From contig JBAJFE010000005.1 of NCBI GenBank assembly GCA_037903355.1, positions 1,798,001-1,862,000 on the forward strand: a DNA stretch of 64,000 bases. Direction: 5' to 3'. Positions 22,829-34,050 of the stretch are shown piece by piece. This DNA comes from Trichuris trichiura (taxonomy: Eukaryota > Nematoda > Enoplea > Trichinellida > Trichuridae). Each line of letters begins with the position of its first letter. Positions within the stretch are counted from its first letter, which is position 1. Below the pieces are notes generated by a model. The model was not told the origin of the DNA, made no database searches, and saw only the letters and a program-made list of their open reading frames with translations. The position numbers were made by a program, and so were the translations under genes.

Positions 22829-23041
22829 CTATGCACTTCGTAAAACTGCCACGTTTTTAAAGATATGTATGCGCTGGTATACTTGTGGATCTTCCGGCCA
22901 GTCATGCATCAGAGCCGAACTGTAATCCCTCGCCGACAGAAAGTGATACTTCTCTTCGGTAATAGCGTAGAGCTTTTTCATCCAGGCAGTTATGATTGTT
23001 TTTCTCCGCACGTAATGTGCTTTCACTTTTATTGTGTAATA
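22829..23041 (-). CDS. Terminal exon of an unidentified gene
   Basis: A clear acceptor (polypyrimidine then TTTGCAG) at 23042-23044 precedes a 71-codon open frame starting YYTIKVKAHYVRRKTIITAW, passing through DYSSALMHDWPEDPQVYQR, and ending at the stop at 22829. Composition is coding-like and there is no known family match. Upstream exons were not located with confidence; the open frame at 23618-23845 on the same strand may belong to it. Confidence 0.35.
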   Translation of the reverse strand, partial: YYTIKVKAHYVRRKTIITAWMKKLYAITEEKYHFLSARDYSSALMHDWPEDPQVYQRIHIFKNVAVLRSA

Positions 23042-23617
23042 CTGCAAATCCTCTTCTGTTTAAAGGTGTTTTAACCTGTCAATGAATAGGCTGATGATGG
23101 GCCCGCGTAATAATACCGCACTCCGTTCCTTAGTTGCGGTAATAGAGTGCACAACGATGAGAATGTCACGCAGGGAAACGAAATTTTGGTTATTTTAAAC
23201 GCATTATAAAGTGTTGACCTGTCTTTGTCTTGACTCTTTTATTCCATATGGCCATAAAATTAGACATCCATAGCGGCTGATTTTATTGTCTATATTTTGC
23301 TGACTTGAGCTCTCTATCCAAATTAAGTAAAGTTACTATTACAACGAACGGTCCTAAAAAATGTTTTGTAGAAAGGAAAGCAATTTCTTAAAATTTTTAC
23401 AAAAATGCCACCTTCGAAGCTTAATATATCACATTAAAAGTGCCTTCTTAACGTAAAAAAACTATTATTTTGGACATGGCATCGTGCGTTGTAGAGTGTG
23501 TGAGCACCATACTCTGTAATCGTAGATGCTTTAATTTCTTGATCTAGGAACAGTTACGTCTGAGAGTTTCGGCTTTTCTCTTCTTGATAGCAGCTTTCAT
23601 TAGGGTCATTGTTTCCA

Positions 23618-23845
23618 TTAGTACGTCGCACTAACTCCCACAAAGGTTTCGTGCATGTAAGGAGTGACGTATTCTGGGTTTTCCCTGCATGTGGCACTGA
23701 CTAATTGCATGTAATTGTTGCATAAACCGAGGCTAAGGAACCTTTTTGCTGCCGCGAGCCGTTCGGACGTTTGTAAGACCATTCGCGGGCCATACAGAAT
23801 ACTCCACGAAAGGACATAGCCTGCATTGTTTGCACGTATGTTCAT
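23618..23845 (-). other. Unassigned open frame, coding-like
   Basis: The frame ends CNNYMQLVSATCRENPEYVT and then PYMHETFVGVSATY with a stop. The NPxY...M..TF..V spacing matches that of a ShKT domain, but three of its expected cysteines are replaced. I cannot identify it; it could be an exon of the gene ending at 22829. Confidence 0.2.
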
Positions 23846-24299
23846 TTAAGTCACCCTTCGAACAAAGCGATAAGGCGAAATAAGAATAATACTTTAGGTC
23901 GGTAGGCGGCCAATGGTCCACGCTACTGACGCGCACACTAATGCAGCTTAGTTATTGCCTCCGAAGACTAACGACATCGGTTTGTCGACAGAGAGCCGAC
24001 AGCAGGGCAGTTTTCCTAGCCAGGCTGATGCTGACTGCTTGTTACGCAAAATTTATGTTATTACTGGGATTCGCATACAACGAGTGTATCGCATTTTTAA
24101 AAAATAAGCTCGCACAGTCACATTTCACTGAATCTCGCATCCATGTGCGGTTGCCTCAGTTGGTGAGAGGGAATGTTTTGAGAACCGGATGGAATGGTCT
24201 CGCGGGTCGGACGTTCCCCACCGCTGGCATAAACTCTCCACGTTGTATCGCTAACTAATGTTCAAGGCTTCTTGCTAGAAAAAGTTGTTGTTATCGACG

Positions 24300-25000
24300 G
24301 CCAGTCCAATTTCTTGAAAACACAGAAGACAATTCTCTTTCTTTGCGAATTCAGTGCACAGATTTTACCACCTACAACATACCATCAACATGGCAATGCG
24401 TAGTGGCAAACGAACAAAAAACCATTGGATACTTGATAGACTTAAACACCGATTACAAAGAGGATAGAAACAGAGAAGAGGCAAAACCAACACTAAGAGA
24501 TTTTAAAGTAGCGAGAGCACCGGAGGAGAAAATGTGGCGCTACCAAAACAGATACATAGAGAAGAAACAGAAATATGACAGAAAGAAGCGACATAGCAAA
24601 GAATTCACCAAAATGGATGTGTAAGAAAAAAACTGGAAAAATGAAACAAACAACGAAGGAATAACTGAAAGTAGAAGAAAACATGAATGAAGATCAAAAA
24701 ATGGAGAGCGAATAGCAACAAACGAGATAGGAAGAAATTATAAATCAGAAAAACGCACAGAAGAGAAGGTGGAAAAGTGACGATATCAAGCAGTAGACTT
24801 GCGGCAGACCGAAATGAATGGCACGCCCACGACGAACAGAAGGGGACAACGTAATGTTGAATAACTAAAAGAAGATGAAGAAGAAAAAAGTCAGGAAGAA
24901 AAAAACCAAATCAGAAAAAAGGAAAAGAAAGCAAACCAGATCAGAGAGAAGTAAACAACAAGGCAACTTTTGGACTATTCTGATTTGCCTCGTCCCATAG
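24300..25000. other. A/G-rich tract with a lysine-rich open frame
   Basis: From about 24560 to 24960 the plus strand is strongly purine-rich. The frame 24343-24624 (93 codons) is charged, with QNRYIEKKQKYDRKKRHSKE near its end, which vaguely recalls the C-terminal part of retroelement integrases. No motif secures this. Confidence 0.2.
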
Positions 25001-28000
25001 ACTACCGACCTCGCACTCTTCTTTTCTTTTGTTAGAGTAGGTTCGATGTTACGCTTAGGTTTAAAACTCCTGTAATCTGCTTCCCATATACTTTTCGTAG
25101 AAATTTTTATACCCTAAGCCTAAGCTTGACCCCATTCGAACGAGAAATGACGCTGCAAACTCTATCGGTACGCAGATGCAAGCAGCTAATGCGAAGCGTT
25201 ACGTAAAAGTTGCTTGTTTCGTTATTTGCGTAAGCTATTGTCCTCCACTTGACCTGATTTTATCATGGTTTCGTCCTTCGATTTGTAGCGGAGTTTCCTG
25301 CACGATTTGTCGACAAATGTTTACCTAAGTGATCAATATTTAACCCTATCCGAGATCCCCTTCTTTTTCATTCCTCCGCCATTACGCATTGTGCCAAAGA
25401 CGGCTACTGGTAGGTCTCAAAAGTTGCGTTCTATTGGTGGATGAAAAGCCCGTTTTTCAACACATTTCGGCGAAGGCATTATCTATTTGGTTCTTTAGGT
25501 AAGCACTTGGTAAACCTCAATTTGACAATGCGCACACAGCGTTAATATCCAGTGGTCCTCTTGTAACAGATTTCTTTAACATTTGCGGTTTTCGCGACGA
25601 TGAACAATTATTTGGTAGCGTTAGCATAATCTTTTTTACACTAAAAACCACTTGACCTATGCTATGGCAGCTCGCAGATAAGCTTATCACATCGCAAATA
25701 ATTTGCATGGAACACATCTTATCTTTTCGCCAAAGCTGCTGCACTAGCTGCTCTTATCAGTATTACACGTCCGCTTTCCGTAGGTAGACTGCTTTTGCCT
25801 TGCCAAACGTCATAAAGATTTTCGCCTTTCTGCCACCACGTTTCTCTATATCTGCGTTATTTACATTTTCCGTCGCCTTCTGTACGTGTTAACGTTCATA
25901 GACTTCATCGCCACAGTCAACCATGGAAAGATTCGTATTGCGATGTCACCGCAAAAGCGAACGCAAACCAACCGCGACAGGAACTTGAAGAAGGAACTAC
26001 AACTTCAGGTAAGAAGTGTTTTTGAAACTTATTGTGTTTCTCTTAGAATATGAGTGAGCATTTTTAAACTTGAACTAAAAAGAATAAGAGATAAATTTGC
26101 TTTTAGAAGCCATTATTAGTGCTTTACCGTAAGAACTTAGGAGGTAGAAGTATAGTAAGATTTAGTATAATAGCGACTGGCGTTGTGTACAATACGTTTG
26201 CATAAGAATAATTAATAAGTAATTATTGGTTGAAAAGATCGGAAGGAATAGTTTTCCCAAAGAAAATTAATGTTCTTACTGCTTTAAAGTTGTCATTCAG
26301 TGTACATGACATAATGGAAAGTAAAGAAGACCTAAATTATTAATACTCATAGTCCGCTAACTGTTATTCAATTACTTCAAAAAGTAGTTGCCATAAGACG
26401 CAACAGTTTACTCAGTAACATGTACAAAGTCAGCATTTGAGCGAGGTATAATGAACAATTGGTAATTGGCCCATTCCAGCAATTGATTGCTTTGTACGGA
26501 AGCTATCTGTTTCTTTAAAACTCTATCACTTCATCCACTCCGAACGCTCCTTGTCCAAAATCCAGGGCAAAGCTCATAAAGGGAGAGACACTGGGCGAGG
26601 AATGAAGATTGAAATTGCACCTATGTTCCCTTTTAGAGGCAATCTGACGCAGCCGCAAATGAGTGGTCACTCTCAGCTGGCTTCTTTCCTATAGTTTGTT
26701 CCCTTTCTTTGAATCTCATTTCTTTTTTTGTTTGGCACAAAACATTCATTATCACCCTTTTAATTAAACGGACTTTTGTTTCTTAATTTTCTTCCTTCAC
26801 AAGTGTCCTCTGGCTTTACTTTTCTTGACCATTTATTTTATTTCGTCTCCTATAAGCGGTCCTGCAAATAACCAGTCGATGAGCATTCTTCGTGATAGTG
26901 GTGGAATAGCAATATTTTACCTCTTCGACAACTGCTTGCCTCTGATAGACATGAGTCGTTCACCACATCAGCATCGTCGGTAAAGGTTTACAGAGACCGT
27001 TTGCATCCGTACAAAGCAACGAATTTTCACGCTCCCGTTATGAAATAACGTCTCTCATAGTTTAGATTCAATACCTAACACTGTTTAACGACTCCTTACG
27101 TTTTCACGTTGTAGAAAATTTTTATTTTACGTTAGATGCTCGTCGTTTTATTCCTTCGCCCTAACAGGAGTTTTCTGATTTTTATAATGAGAATTGCAAC
27201 GCATTTAAAGTTCTCATCGATTTATAAGCCTTGAAAACTGTACGGTCTTCTTTTCATTTTACGAAAGTGACATGTCCACACTCAGTGCTCCATAGTTGAT
27301 AACCCAACTGTCCTCGTGGACAAATGGCACTCCGTCTTCGCCGGCTTAGTTAAAGTCGATAGCAATTGTGAGCAACGTTATGGTTAAGTGTCTTAACGAA
27401 GACAAAAGTACCACTTCAGTTGCGCCTTGCGAAATCACATTGACACGTCATAATTTTTAAGGTTGTTTTTCATCGTGTAAACGAAGTCTAACATATTTTT
27501 CTTACTTTACTTGCCATTACTGTAGCATAGTTTCTTCTCTCGCCTCCGCTACTTCGCCAAATCTTTTCACAATATCTCTCCTTCAAGACAGGAAGCAAAA
27601 TATGAGTTTCATAGATCTCCCTTTGGGTAGAACAGTTTTTCAGTGATGTTTTGCTGCCGTTTCTTAGGTTAATGCCTTTGTCTTCGTTTCTGCTAGGCCT
27701 TTGTCCACTCGCTTTAGCTCTGTGAGTATACATTGCCTTTCTATGCAAAGTTGGTTAGGATTTCGCGGGACATAGCGTTTTTGCCGCATGTCGGATGAGC
27801 ATAGATACCGTTATGGTTTTTCCAGAAGCGTTCGTTGAACCAGATATAAAGATTTCCCAGATAACTTTTATTTAGACTTTTGAACCTATCTTTGATGTTC
27901 TTACATTGCCGAAAGTACTTTTCCTTCTGCTTAAAATTGTTGGGAAGGGTATTTCTCATCTCTCCAATACAAGAGGCTGAACGCCCACGCCTAACTTCGT

Positions 28001-28695
28001 AGACTATTGCAGTGCACTAATCCAAAGTATTCCCATCGCATTGTCCTTGCCGTAAGACTAAGGCTTTTTAGAGCTCTGGAACAATTCATCAAGTTCATTT
28101 TCTTAGCTAGCTAACCTTAGATCTTCTCTTCCATCCAGGTGTATTATATGGACAGAGGCCTACCGTGGATCTACTTTTGTTAAATCGTCAGTACCCTTGT
28201 TTGCTCTATCAAAAAGTCCTTAACATTAATGTTACTTGTCCAGGTTGCGATACTATGTGTAAGTTCCCTCAGCTTAAGGCAATGAGTACTTTATACACAT
28301 AAAGGAATTCGTTAGGCGTCGATAGACTTTTATCTCTTGTGCATCTGTCCATTCCACAATTTCCAGTTTATGAAAGACAACTTCGCTATTCGGTTCGCTA
28401 TGCACCGTGACTATTATTCTATCAGAAGATTTTGTAATTTAAACTTTCAAGAAATAAGATTCCTTACAGTCTGCAGCGGTTCCAAAATGTCTATCACTTA
28501 TACGCTTAGAATGGTACGATCTACCATACTCTGCTTGCGCAAATCTTTTCTTCAAGGCTTCATAGACATTCTCAATAGAAAAGGGAAATAGAAAGCTGCT
28601 GTTCTTTCGGTTTCAATCAACTGTGGCTTTCCTTCAGGAAAGACAAAAAATAGTAGTTTTCAGAAGACTAAAGCAATAAAAGAGAATGATAATGG
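25001..28695. other. Intergenic region, no supported gene
   Basis: Open frames at 27488-27748, 27741-27959 (both minus) and 28337-28591 (plus) are 70-86 codons long, without recognisable domains or clear splice sites. I see no other structure here. Confidence 0.35.
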
Positions 28696-29379
28696 TCAAC
28701 AAAGAAAAATGCCATAACATTTCACAACATTTATTAATACGAGAATTAAAAAACCTGTTACGAAAAAAGAAAAAAGAAAAAGAAATACGAGAATAAGAAT
28801 AATGTTCAAAATCGTAGCACTATGAAATCTTTGAGCCGACATGGAAAGATGACCGATTGTTCGTATGTCGCCTCTAAGCTGGTTTCCGTTCATCCTCCGG
28901 GACTGCTTAACCGTATACTGTTGCTTCGCAATGGCTTTAATGAAAACGGTGAAGACGGTTAATAGCTTGTTCTCAATATTAATTGCCTTATTAAACGTCT
29001 GATATTCACCGCGATTCCGTAAAAGAAATGAAAAGTATACAAATTTTGATAGGAAAGAAAAAGCTTCCTGTTTAGCGAGGACGGTATAGGCTTCAGCTTG
29101 CATGATGCACATGTTCCTTCGGTGAATGTGAGTTCGCTCTTTTGATTCGTTGGCTTCACATTTTCGGCGAGGGTGCATGTACTTTGCATGGCAAGTATGC
29201 TCTCGCATTTTTATGCATGTTAGCATATCTGTAGGGGAGTTCTGATTGTGCTTTTGGTTATTGAAGCAATTGGAAATGCACGCTCTAGACTTCTTTGTTG
29301 CATGAATAGCTGGGAGGTGGTTCCTTGCATGTGCATGCAATTTCGCGGTCGTCAGAGCGGTTACTCGCCGCTCCGACAC
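28696..29379 (-). CDS. Long unidentified ORF, 227 codons, doubtful
   Basis: The ATG lies in the degenerate edge of the minisatellite at 29379 and the frame runs to 28696. The first half is rich in His, Cys, Asn and Lys; the C-terminus is a long hydrophobic stretch (NIILILVFLFLFSFFVTGFL) that could be a membrane segment. I recognise no family. Half lies in AT-rich DNA and half in repeat-derived DNA, so chance is quite possible. Confidence 0.15.
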   Translation of the reverse strand: MSERRVTALTTAKLHAHARNHLPAIHATKKSRACISNCFNNQKHNQNSPTDMLTCIKMREHTCHAKYMHPRRKCEANESKERTHIHRRNMCIMQAEAYTVLAKQEAFSFLSKFVYFSFLLRNRGEYQTFNKAINIENKLLTVFTVFIKAIAKQQYTVKQSRRMNGNQLRGDIRTIGHLSMSAQRFHSATILNIILILVFLFLFSFFVTGFLILVLINVVKCYGIFLC

Positions 29380-29480
29380 CTTCGGGAAGGCGCTGCGCGG
29401 CTAACCAGCCGCTGTTGCACCATCCGTAAGGAATGGAGCGACTAGTCACCGCTCTGACACACTGCGCGGGAGTGGGAGCG

Positions 29481-30762
29481 GTTCGTCGCCGCTCCTGCTC
29501 CTCGAACGAGGGGAGGGGCGGTTGCTCGCCGCTCCTGCTCCTCGAACGAGGGGAGGGGCGGTTGCTCGCCGCTCCTGCTCCTCGAGCGAGGGGAGGGGCG
29601 GTTGCTCGCCGCTCCTGCTCCTCGAGCGAGGGGAGGGGCGGTTTCTTGCCGCTCCTGCTCCTCGAACGAGGGGAGGGGCGGTTTCTTGCCGCTCCTGCTC
29701 CTCGAACGAGGGGAGGGACGGTTTCTTGCCGCTCCTGCTCCTCGAAGGAGGGGAGGGGCGGTTACTCGCCGCTCCTGCCCCTTTAGCGAGGGGAGGGGCG
29801 GTTTCTTGCCGCTCCTGCTCCTCGAGCGAGGGGAGGGGCGGTTTGTCGCCGCTCCTGCTCCTCGAACCAGGGGAGGGGCGGTTACTCGCCGCTCCTGCCC
29901 TTTCAGCGAGGGGAGGGGCGGTTTCTTGCCGCTCCTGCTCCTCGAGCGAGGGGAGGGGCGGTTTGTCGCCGCTCCTGCTCCTCGAACGAGGGGAGGGGCG
30001 GTTGCTCGCCGCTCCTGCTCCTCGAACGAGGGGAGGGGCGGTTGCTCGCCGCTCCTGCTCCTCGAGCGAGGGGAGGGGCGGTTTCTTGCCGCTCCTGCTC
30101 CTCGAGCGAGGGGAGGGGCGGTTACTCGCCGCTCCTGCCCTTTCAGCGAGGGGAGGGGCGGTTTCTTGCCGCTCCTGCTCCTCGAGCGAGGGGAGGGGCG
30201 GTTGCTCGCCGCTCCTGCTCCTCGAGCGAGGGGAGGGGCGGTTGCTCGCCGCTCCTGCTCCTCGAAGGAGGGGAGGGGCGGTTACTCGCCGCTCCTGCTC
30301 CTCGAGCGAGGGGAGGAACGGTTTCTTGCCGCTCCTGCTCCTCGAAGGAGGGGAGGGGCGGTTACTCGCCGCTCCTGCCCCTTTAGCGAGGGGAGGGGCG
30401 GTTACTCGCCGCTCCTGCCCCTTTAGCGAGGGGAGGGGCGGTTACTCGCCGCTCCTGCCCTCGAGCGAGGGGAGGGGCGGTTTGTCGCCGCCCCTGCTCC
30501 TCGAGCGAGGGGAGGGGCTGGTTTGCTCGCCGCTCCTGCTCCTCGAGCGAGGGGAGGGGCGGTTGCTCACCGCTCCTGTCCCTCGAACGAGGGGAGGGGC
30601 GGTTTGTCACCGCTCCTGCCCCTGCAGCGACGAGCGGGGCGGTTTGTCGCCGCTCCTGCCCCTGCAGCGACGAGCGGGGCGGTTCGTCGCCGCTCCTGCT
30701 CCTCCAAAGAGGGGAGGGGCGGTTACTCGCCGCTCCTGCTCTTCGAACGAAGGGAGGGGCGG
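29481..30762. repeat. GC-rich minisatellite, 40-bp unit, about 32 copies
   Basis: The unit is GCTCCTGCTCCTCGAGCGAG then GGGAGGGGCGGTTGCTCGCC, in near-perfect tandem; the flank 29344-29480 holds degenerate units. Each unit has a self-complementary core (CCTCGAGCGAGG) and a GGGGAGGGGCGG run with quadruplex potential. Variation is confined to two short sites: TTGCTCG / TTTCTTG / TTACTCG / TTTGTCG, and TCGAACGAG / TCGAGCGAG / TCGAAGGAG / TTTAGCGAG / TTCAGCGAG. Because 40 is not a multiple of 3 and the unit has no stop on the plus strand, all three forward frames stay open for hundreds of codons. These ORFs are a by-product of the repeat, and no start or splice context supports translation. Confidence 0.97.
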
Positions 30763-32735
30763 TTACGCGCGGAGCAGAGGCGCTTAGTGCCCTTTTGCAG
30801 CCGTCTTATGAGGGCAGCAACTTGCCTGCCCCTCCCCCACGAGGTTTATTAATGAAGGATTCATTGCACCCCATTGAGAGATACATGCTCTCCCTCGTCG
30901 TGTTCCACGAAATGGAGGAAGACATGTAAATTCCTCTCTACTTTCGTTCAGGGGAGGGGCGAGCACTGTCCCTTCCAACGACTTATGGCGGCAGAGAAAG
31001 TTTCCCGCCAGTGCAGCATTTTGCTCGCCTGCTCGCATGCAGCGGTTGACTACGTCGTTTTGTGCCGCACTGTGGACCGCCTTTTGTTCTTGCATTTTCA
31101 AGTTTTTCTCTAGCCAGCGCTAATTACAGTTTCCGCTTGCACTTTTATAGCAGCGTGGAATGAAGTCGTATTCTTTTCTGTAGCTCAATAAAATTTGTTT
31201 TGCTGTATCTATTGTGTTACCTCGTTGTTAAATGTTTATGCTTGCTGAATGCTGGATATATGCTAACGGTTCTTTTTATTTTGTTGTCTCTACGTCCCCA
31301 AGGACTTGAAGATTAGGAAAATAATTTCGTTTAGTGTCTGAGGCTTATACGGACTTCTGTTGTCCGATCTTCAGTGGAGTTGCAGGTGAACGTTAAATTA
31401 TGCTCAAAGATTTTCTAATTGGTGTTCACTGAAAAGCTGCTAGTAGAGTTGAGTATTTAAACTGGTCTGACTGTTCCTAAGTTTACGAGCATTGTTTTGG
31501 CCGTTCCTTCTTTTTGTAGCTTGCTAAATTTATACTTTGCAACGTGGACTATTTTTCCTGAAGTTATAAAGTTCTTTTTGTTAGTCTATCTATAATAAAT
31601 CTGCTGATACGGATCAGTTCCTTCATTTCGCATCACCGCCATCATTACTATTCGAAGTTAACACTAATTATTTAAAAAATGGCAGACAAAACAATCAGTA
31701 TTTGTTGTGGTGCGTATCTCAGATTAAAACTACATTACGGCTGAGCAATTGTTTAAAAGAATAAACATGCGACTAGGCTGGTAATGAGAGAAGGTAAGGG
31801 CATGGTACCAGATTCTGCGCCTACGCCTTCCGGCTTTTTACTGGTTAATCTTTAGGACGACCGCCTTGGAGAAAAAGGCTTTCAAGATTTTCTTCGCAAG
31901 GTGTGGATAGGATGCATTATCAGGAAGGACAGAATGACCAGTGGACGGACTGATAAGCCTATGCTGTGTTGGAAGTCAAAGGAAAATACTCTGATTCCTG
32001 CAGTGGAACAACTGGTAACACACTACTTCAGAGATATAAAGAGAATCTGTCAAAAGAGAAAGGAGGCATGACAATCTCAGCTGTACAAAACCATCAAAGA
32101 AGACTACAACTGCTTATTCTTAATGGAGTAAGAGAGCAAGTGCTGTAGTCCTCATCGGTCATCGAAAGTGTACAATAACGGTTAGAAACCTTTCATGGTC
32201 AATTACTGTAATGAGAACGACATTTTGCACTGGCGAAGCTGAATTTAGTTTTCTTCGCTACACGGTAACACATTTAACCGCTAAAGCCTACGAAATATAG
32301 TATGGATGAGTGAACTCCATGCGTTGTTATCGAAATATCATGTGCATTAAACCGTAGTAAGGGAACTGAAGTAAAGAAAAAGAGACCATTTCACTTGTGA
32401 ACATGATGTAATGTACATTGGAGCTAAAGAAAAACCATCCACGTTGCAAACTATGAATTCAACAGCTTTTGAAGACGAAAATGACGGTGTGAAAATTATC
32501 TTCAACACTTTAAACTTCCGTAACAGTTTATCGAGCAACAGCTATTCTGACGTCCGTAGTTGTCATGCTTTAACGTTCACTTTCGTTTCCACTGAAGGTG
32601 GGAAAAGAGGAGCGCCGTAAAACTCAGAAAATAAAACTTTATTTTTAACGTGCTCAGAGAGAAGAGAAACAACTTTACCTGTGGTAGTGTTATTACCATT
32701 ACTAGTAATCTTCCTTCTTGTCGGTGTGTTTATCT
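30763..32735. other. Region between minisatellite and Penelope-like remnant
   Basis: 30763-31110 is still GC-richer and contains isolated minisatellite-like words (AGGGGAGGGGCGAGC near 30950). The rest is AT-rich with short unassignable frames (31966-32148, 32411-32620). No gene is supported. Confidence 0.4.
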
Positions 32736-34050
32736 TTTCATTTTATGGGATTACCAAAGATTTCAGTTGTGAATCTATTTGCCATCAGACACTTTGAGTC
32801 TACATAAATTAAAACGCGCCCTACTAATGAATGGATGAGCCGGGACGTAATATTTAGTTACGATGTTAAAGATTTTTCTGCTAACGTCCCAATAAGTTAC
32901 ATACTTAAAATCCTGCTCGACCTGTTAAGCTTTCTAAGAGCAAACTATTGTCAGATGAAAGTAACAGCTTTCCACTGAAGAAAATTGGCAGCCTTTTGCA
33001 TGCGACAGGGCAACTATTTTAAATTTGAAGACCGTTTCTTCCTTCAAAAAGACGAGAGAGAGTCCACCCGTGCCACCTCTTCCCGCCAATTCTCGTTGAA
33101 GTGCTCATGGGACACCTGGAGCAAACAGCATTTGCTCTCGCGGACAGTGACATGAATCCTTCCTTTTTCAATAAACATGGAGATGACGTTTTGCCTGAGT
33201 TAGCACCGGGATGGAAAATTCCTTACTAAGCCATTTAAATAATCTTTCAGCTGGAAAAATTGGTTTCTTTTTGTACGGATTTTTCGTGTCCCGTTGAATA
33301 GACTTTTATTAATAAAAGTCTGTTCAACGGGACACGAAAAATCCGTACAAAAAGAAACCAAACAATGAAATTATTTGGTCCCGTACGAAGACACTATATC
33401 TTCAAAGCTGGAAAAATTAAGTTAATAATGGAGGAACAGTTCAACGGCAGGCTAGCATTCCTAGACATCTTGATGATTAATGAAGGATGTAAGCTTAAAA
33501 GTGCTGTATTCAGAAAACCCATCCATTCTGACAGGTATGTGCATTTTTCTTCCAACATCCCATTTCTATAAAAAGAGGTATTGCCACCGGTATGGTCCAT
33601 CGGCCCTCTGTAACTGTGACCCGTCCCTTTACCTCTCTAACTTGAATCTCATCTCACCCACACTAACTGATGACGGTGACCCTAAACGTTTCCTTAAATC
33701 TATCATACTTTGCAAATTTAGCGATTTACCGCTACCCATTCCTGGAAGTACAACACAGCCTCATTCCGTCTTGTTTATTCCCTATTATAACGAAGTGAAC
33801 AGGTCAAACGCATAGGACAATTGCTTAACTCCGTAATACGCTTTAAAGGTTTCTGTCACCCTCTTTCGACTTTAACAAGTGACAAGATAACGTTTCTTTT
33901 TACAGGACAGCGGCGGCAGCTTAGCAGATCAGATGTACTTGCAACGTCTCTTAGACATGCCAAACGGGCTACGCTTTGTTTAAAAGGTTCCAAATCATAT
34001 GAAAATGCTCAACCAGTACTTGCATATCGAAGATAGGCTAAAGGGGTCGG
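32736..34050 (+). pseudogene. Penelope-like element reverse transcriptase remnant
   Basis: Fragments of a Penelope-like (PLE) reverse transcriptase appear in the expected order but in different frames. They are FMGLPKIS (family YGLPKIHK), SYDVKDFSANVPISYILKI (family SFDVxSLFTNVP, first catalytic Asp), YFKFEDRFFLQKDE, VLMGHLEQTAFALADSDM, and a GDDV at the usual YxDD site. Then come FNGRLAFLDILMINEGCKLK, FRKPIHSDRYVHFSS and CNCDPSLYLSNLNLI. PLEs are retrotransposons with this RT and often a GIY-YIG nuclease; no nuclease is evident here. Several stops and shifts are present, and a palindromic insertion (33260-33361) splits it. It is a dead copy. Confidence 0.8.
33260..33361. mobile_element. 102-bp near-perfect palindrome (foldback MITE) inside the PLE remnant
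   Basis: Two 51-bp arms meet at 33310/33311 with a single mismatch. The outer end reads TTGGTTTCTTTTTGTACGGA and the inner part CGTGTCCCGTTGAA; the centre is AGACTTTTATTAATAAAAGT. The ACGGA...CCCGTTGA end motif recurs in the foldback element at 49823-50050. Confidence 0.85.

Noticed and set aside
24343..24624. Retrotransposon integrase C-terminal fragment
   Set aside because: Only a loose basic pattern matches, and the surrounding A/G-rich composition alone would produce it.
28100..28270. Possible second Penelope-like fragment (cysteine pattern CPGCDTMC)
   Set aside because: The resemblance to a GIY-YIG region is only a few residues and is interrupted by stops.
29433..30787. Long forward ORFs (up to 421 codons) across the minisatellite
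   Set aside because: All three forward frames are open simply because the 40-bp unit contains no stop. The Ser/Arg/Gly and Leu/Pro-rich products are repeat artefacts without start or splice support.
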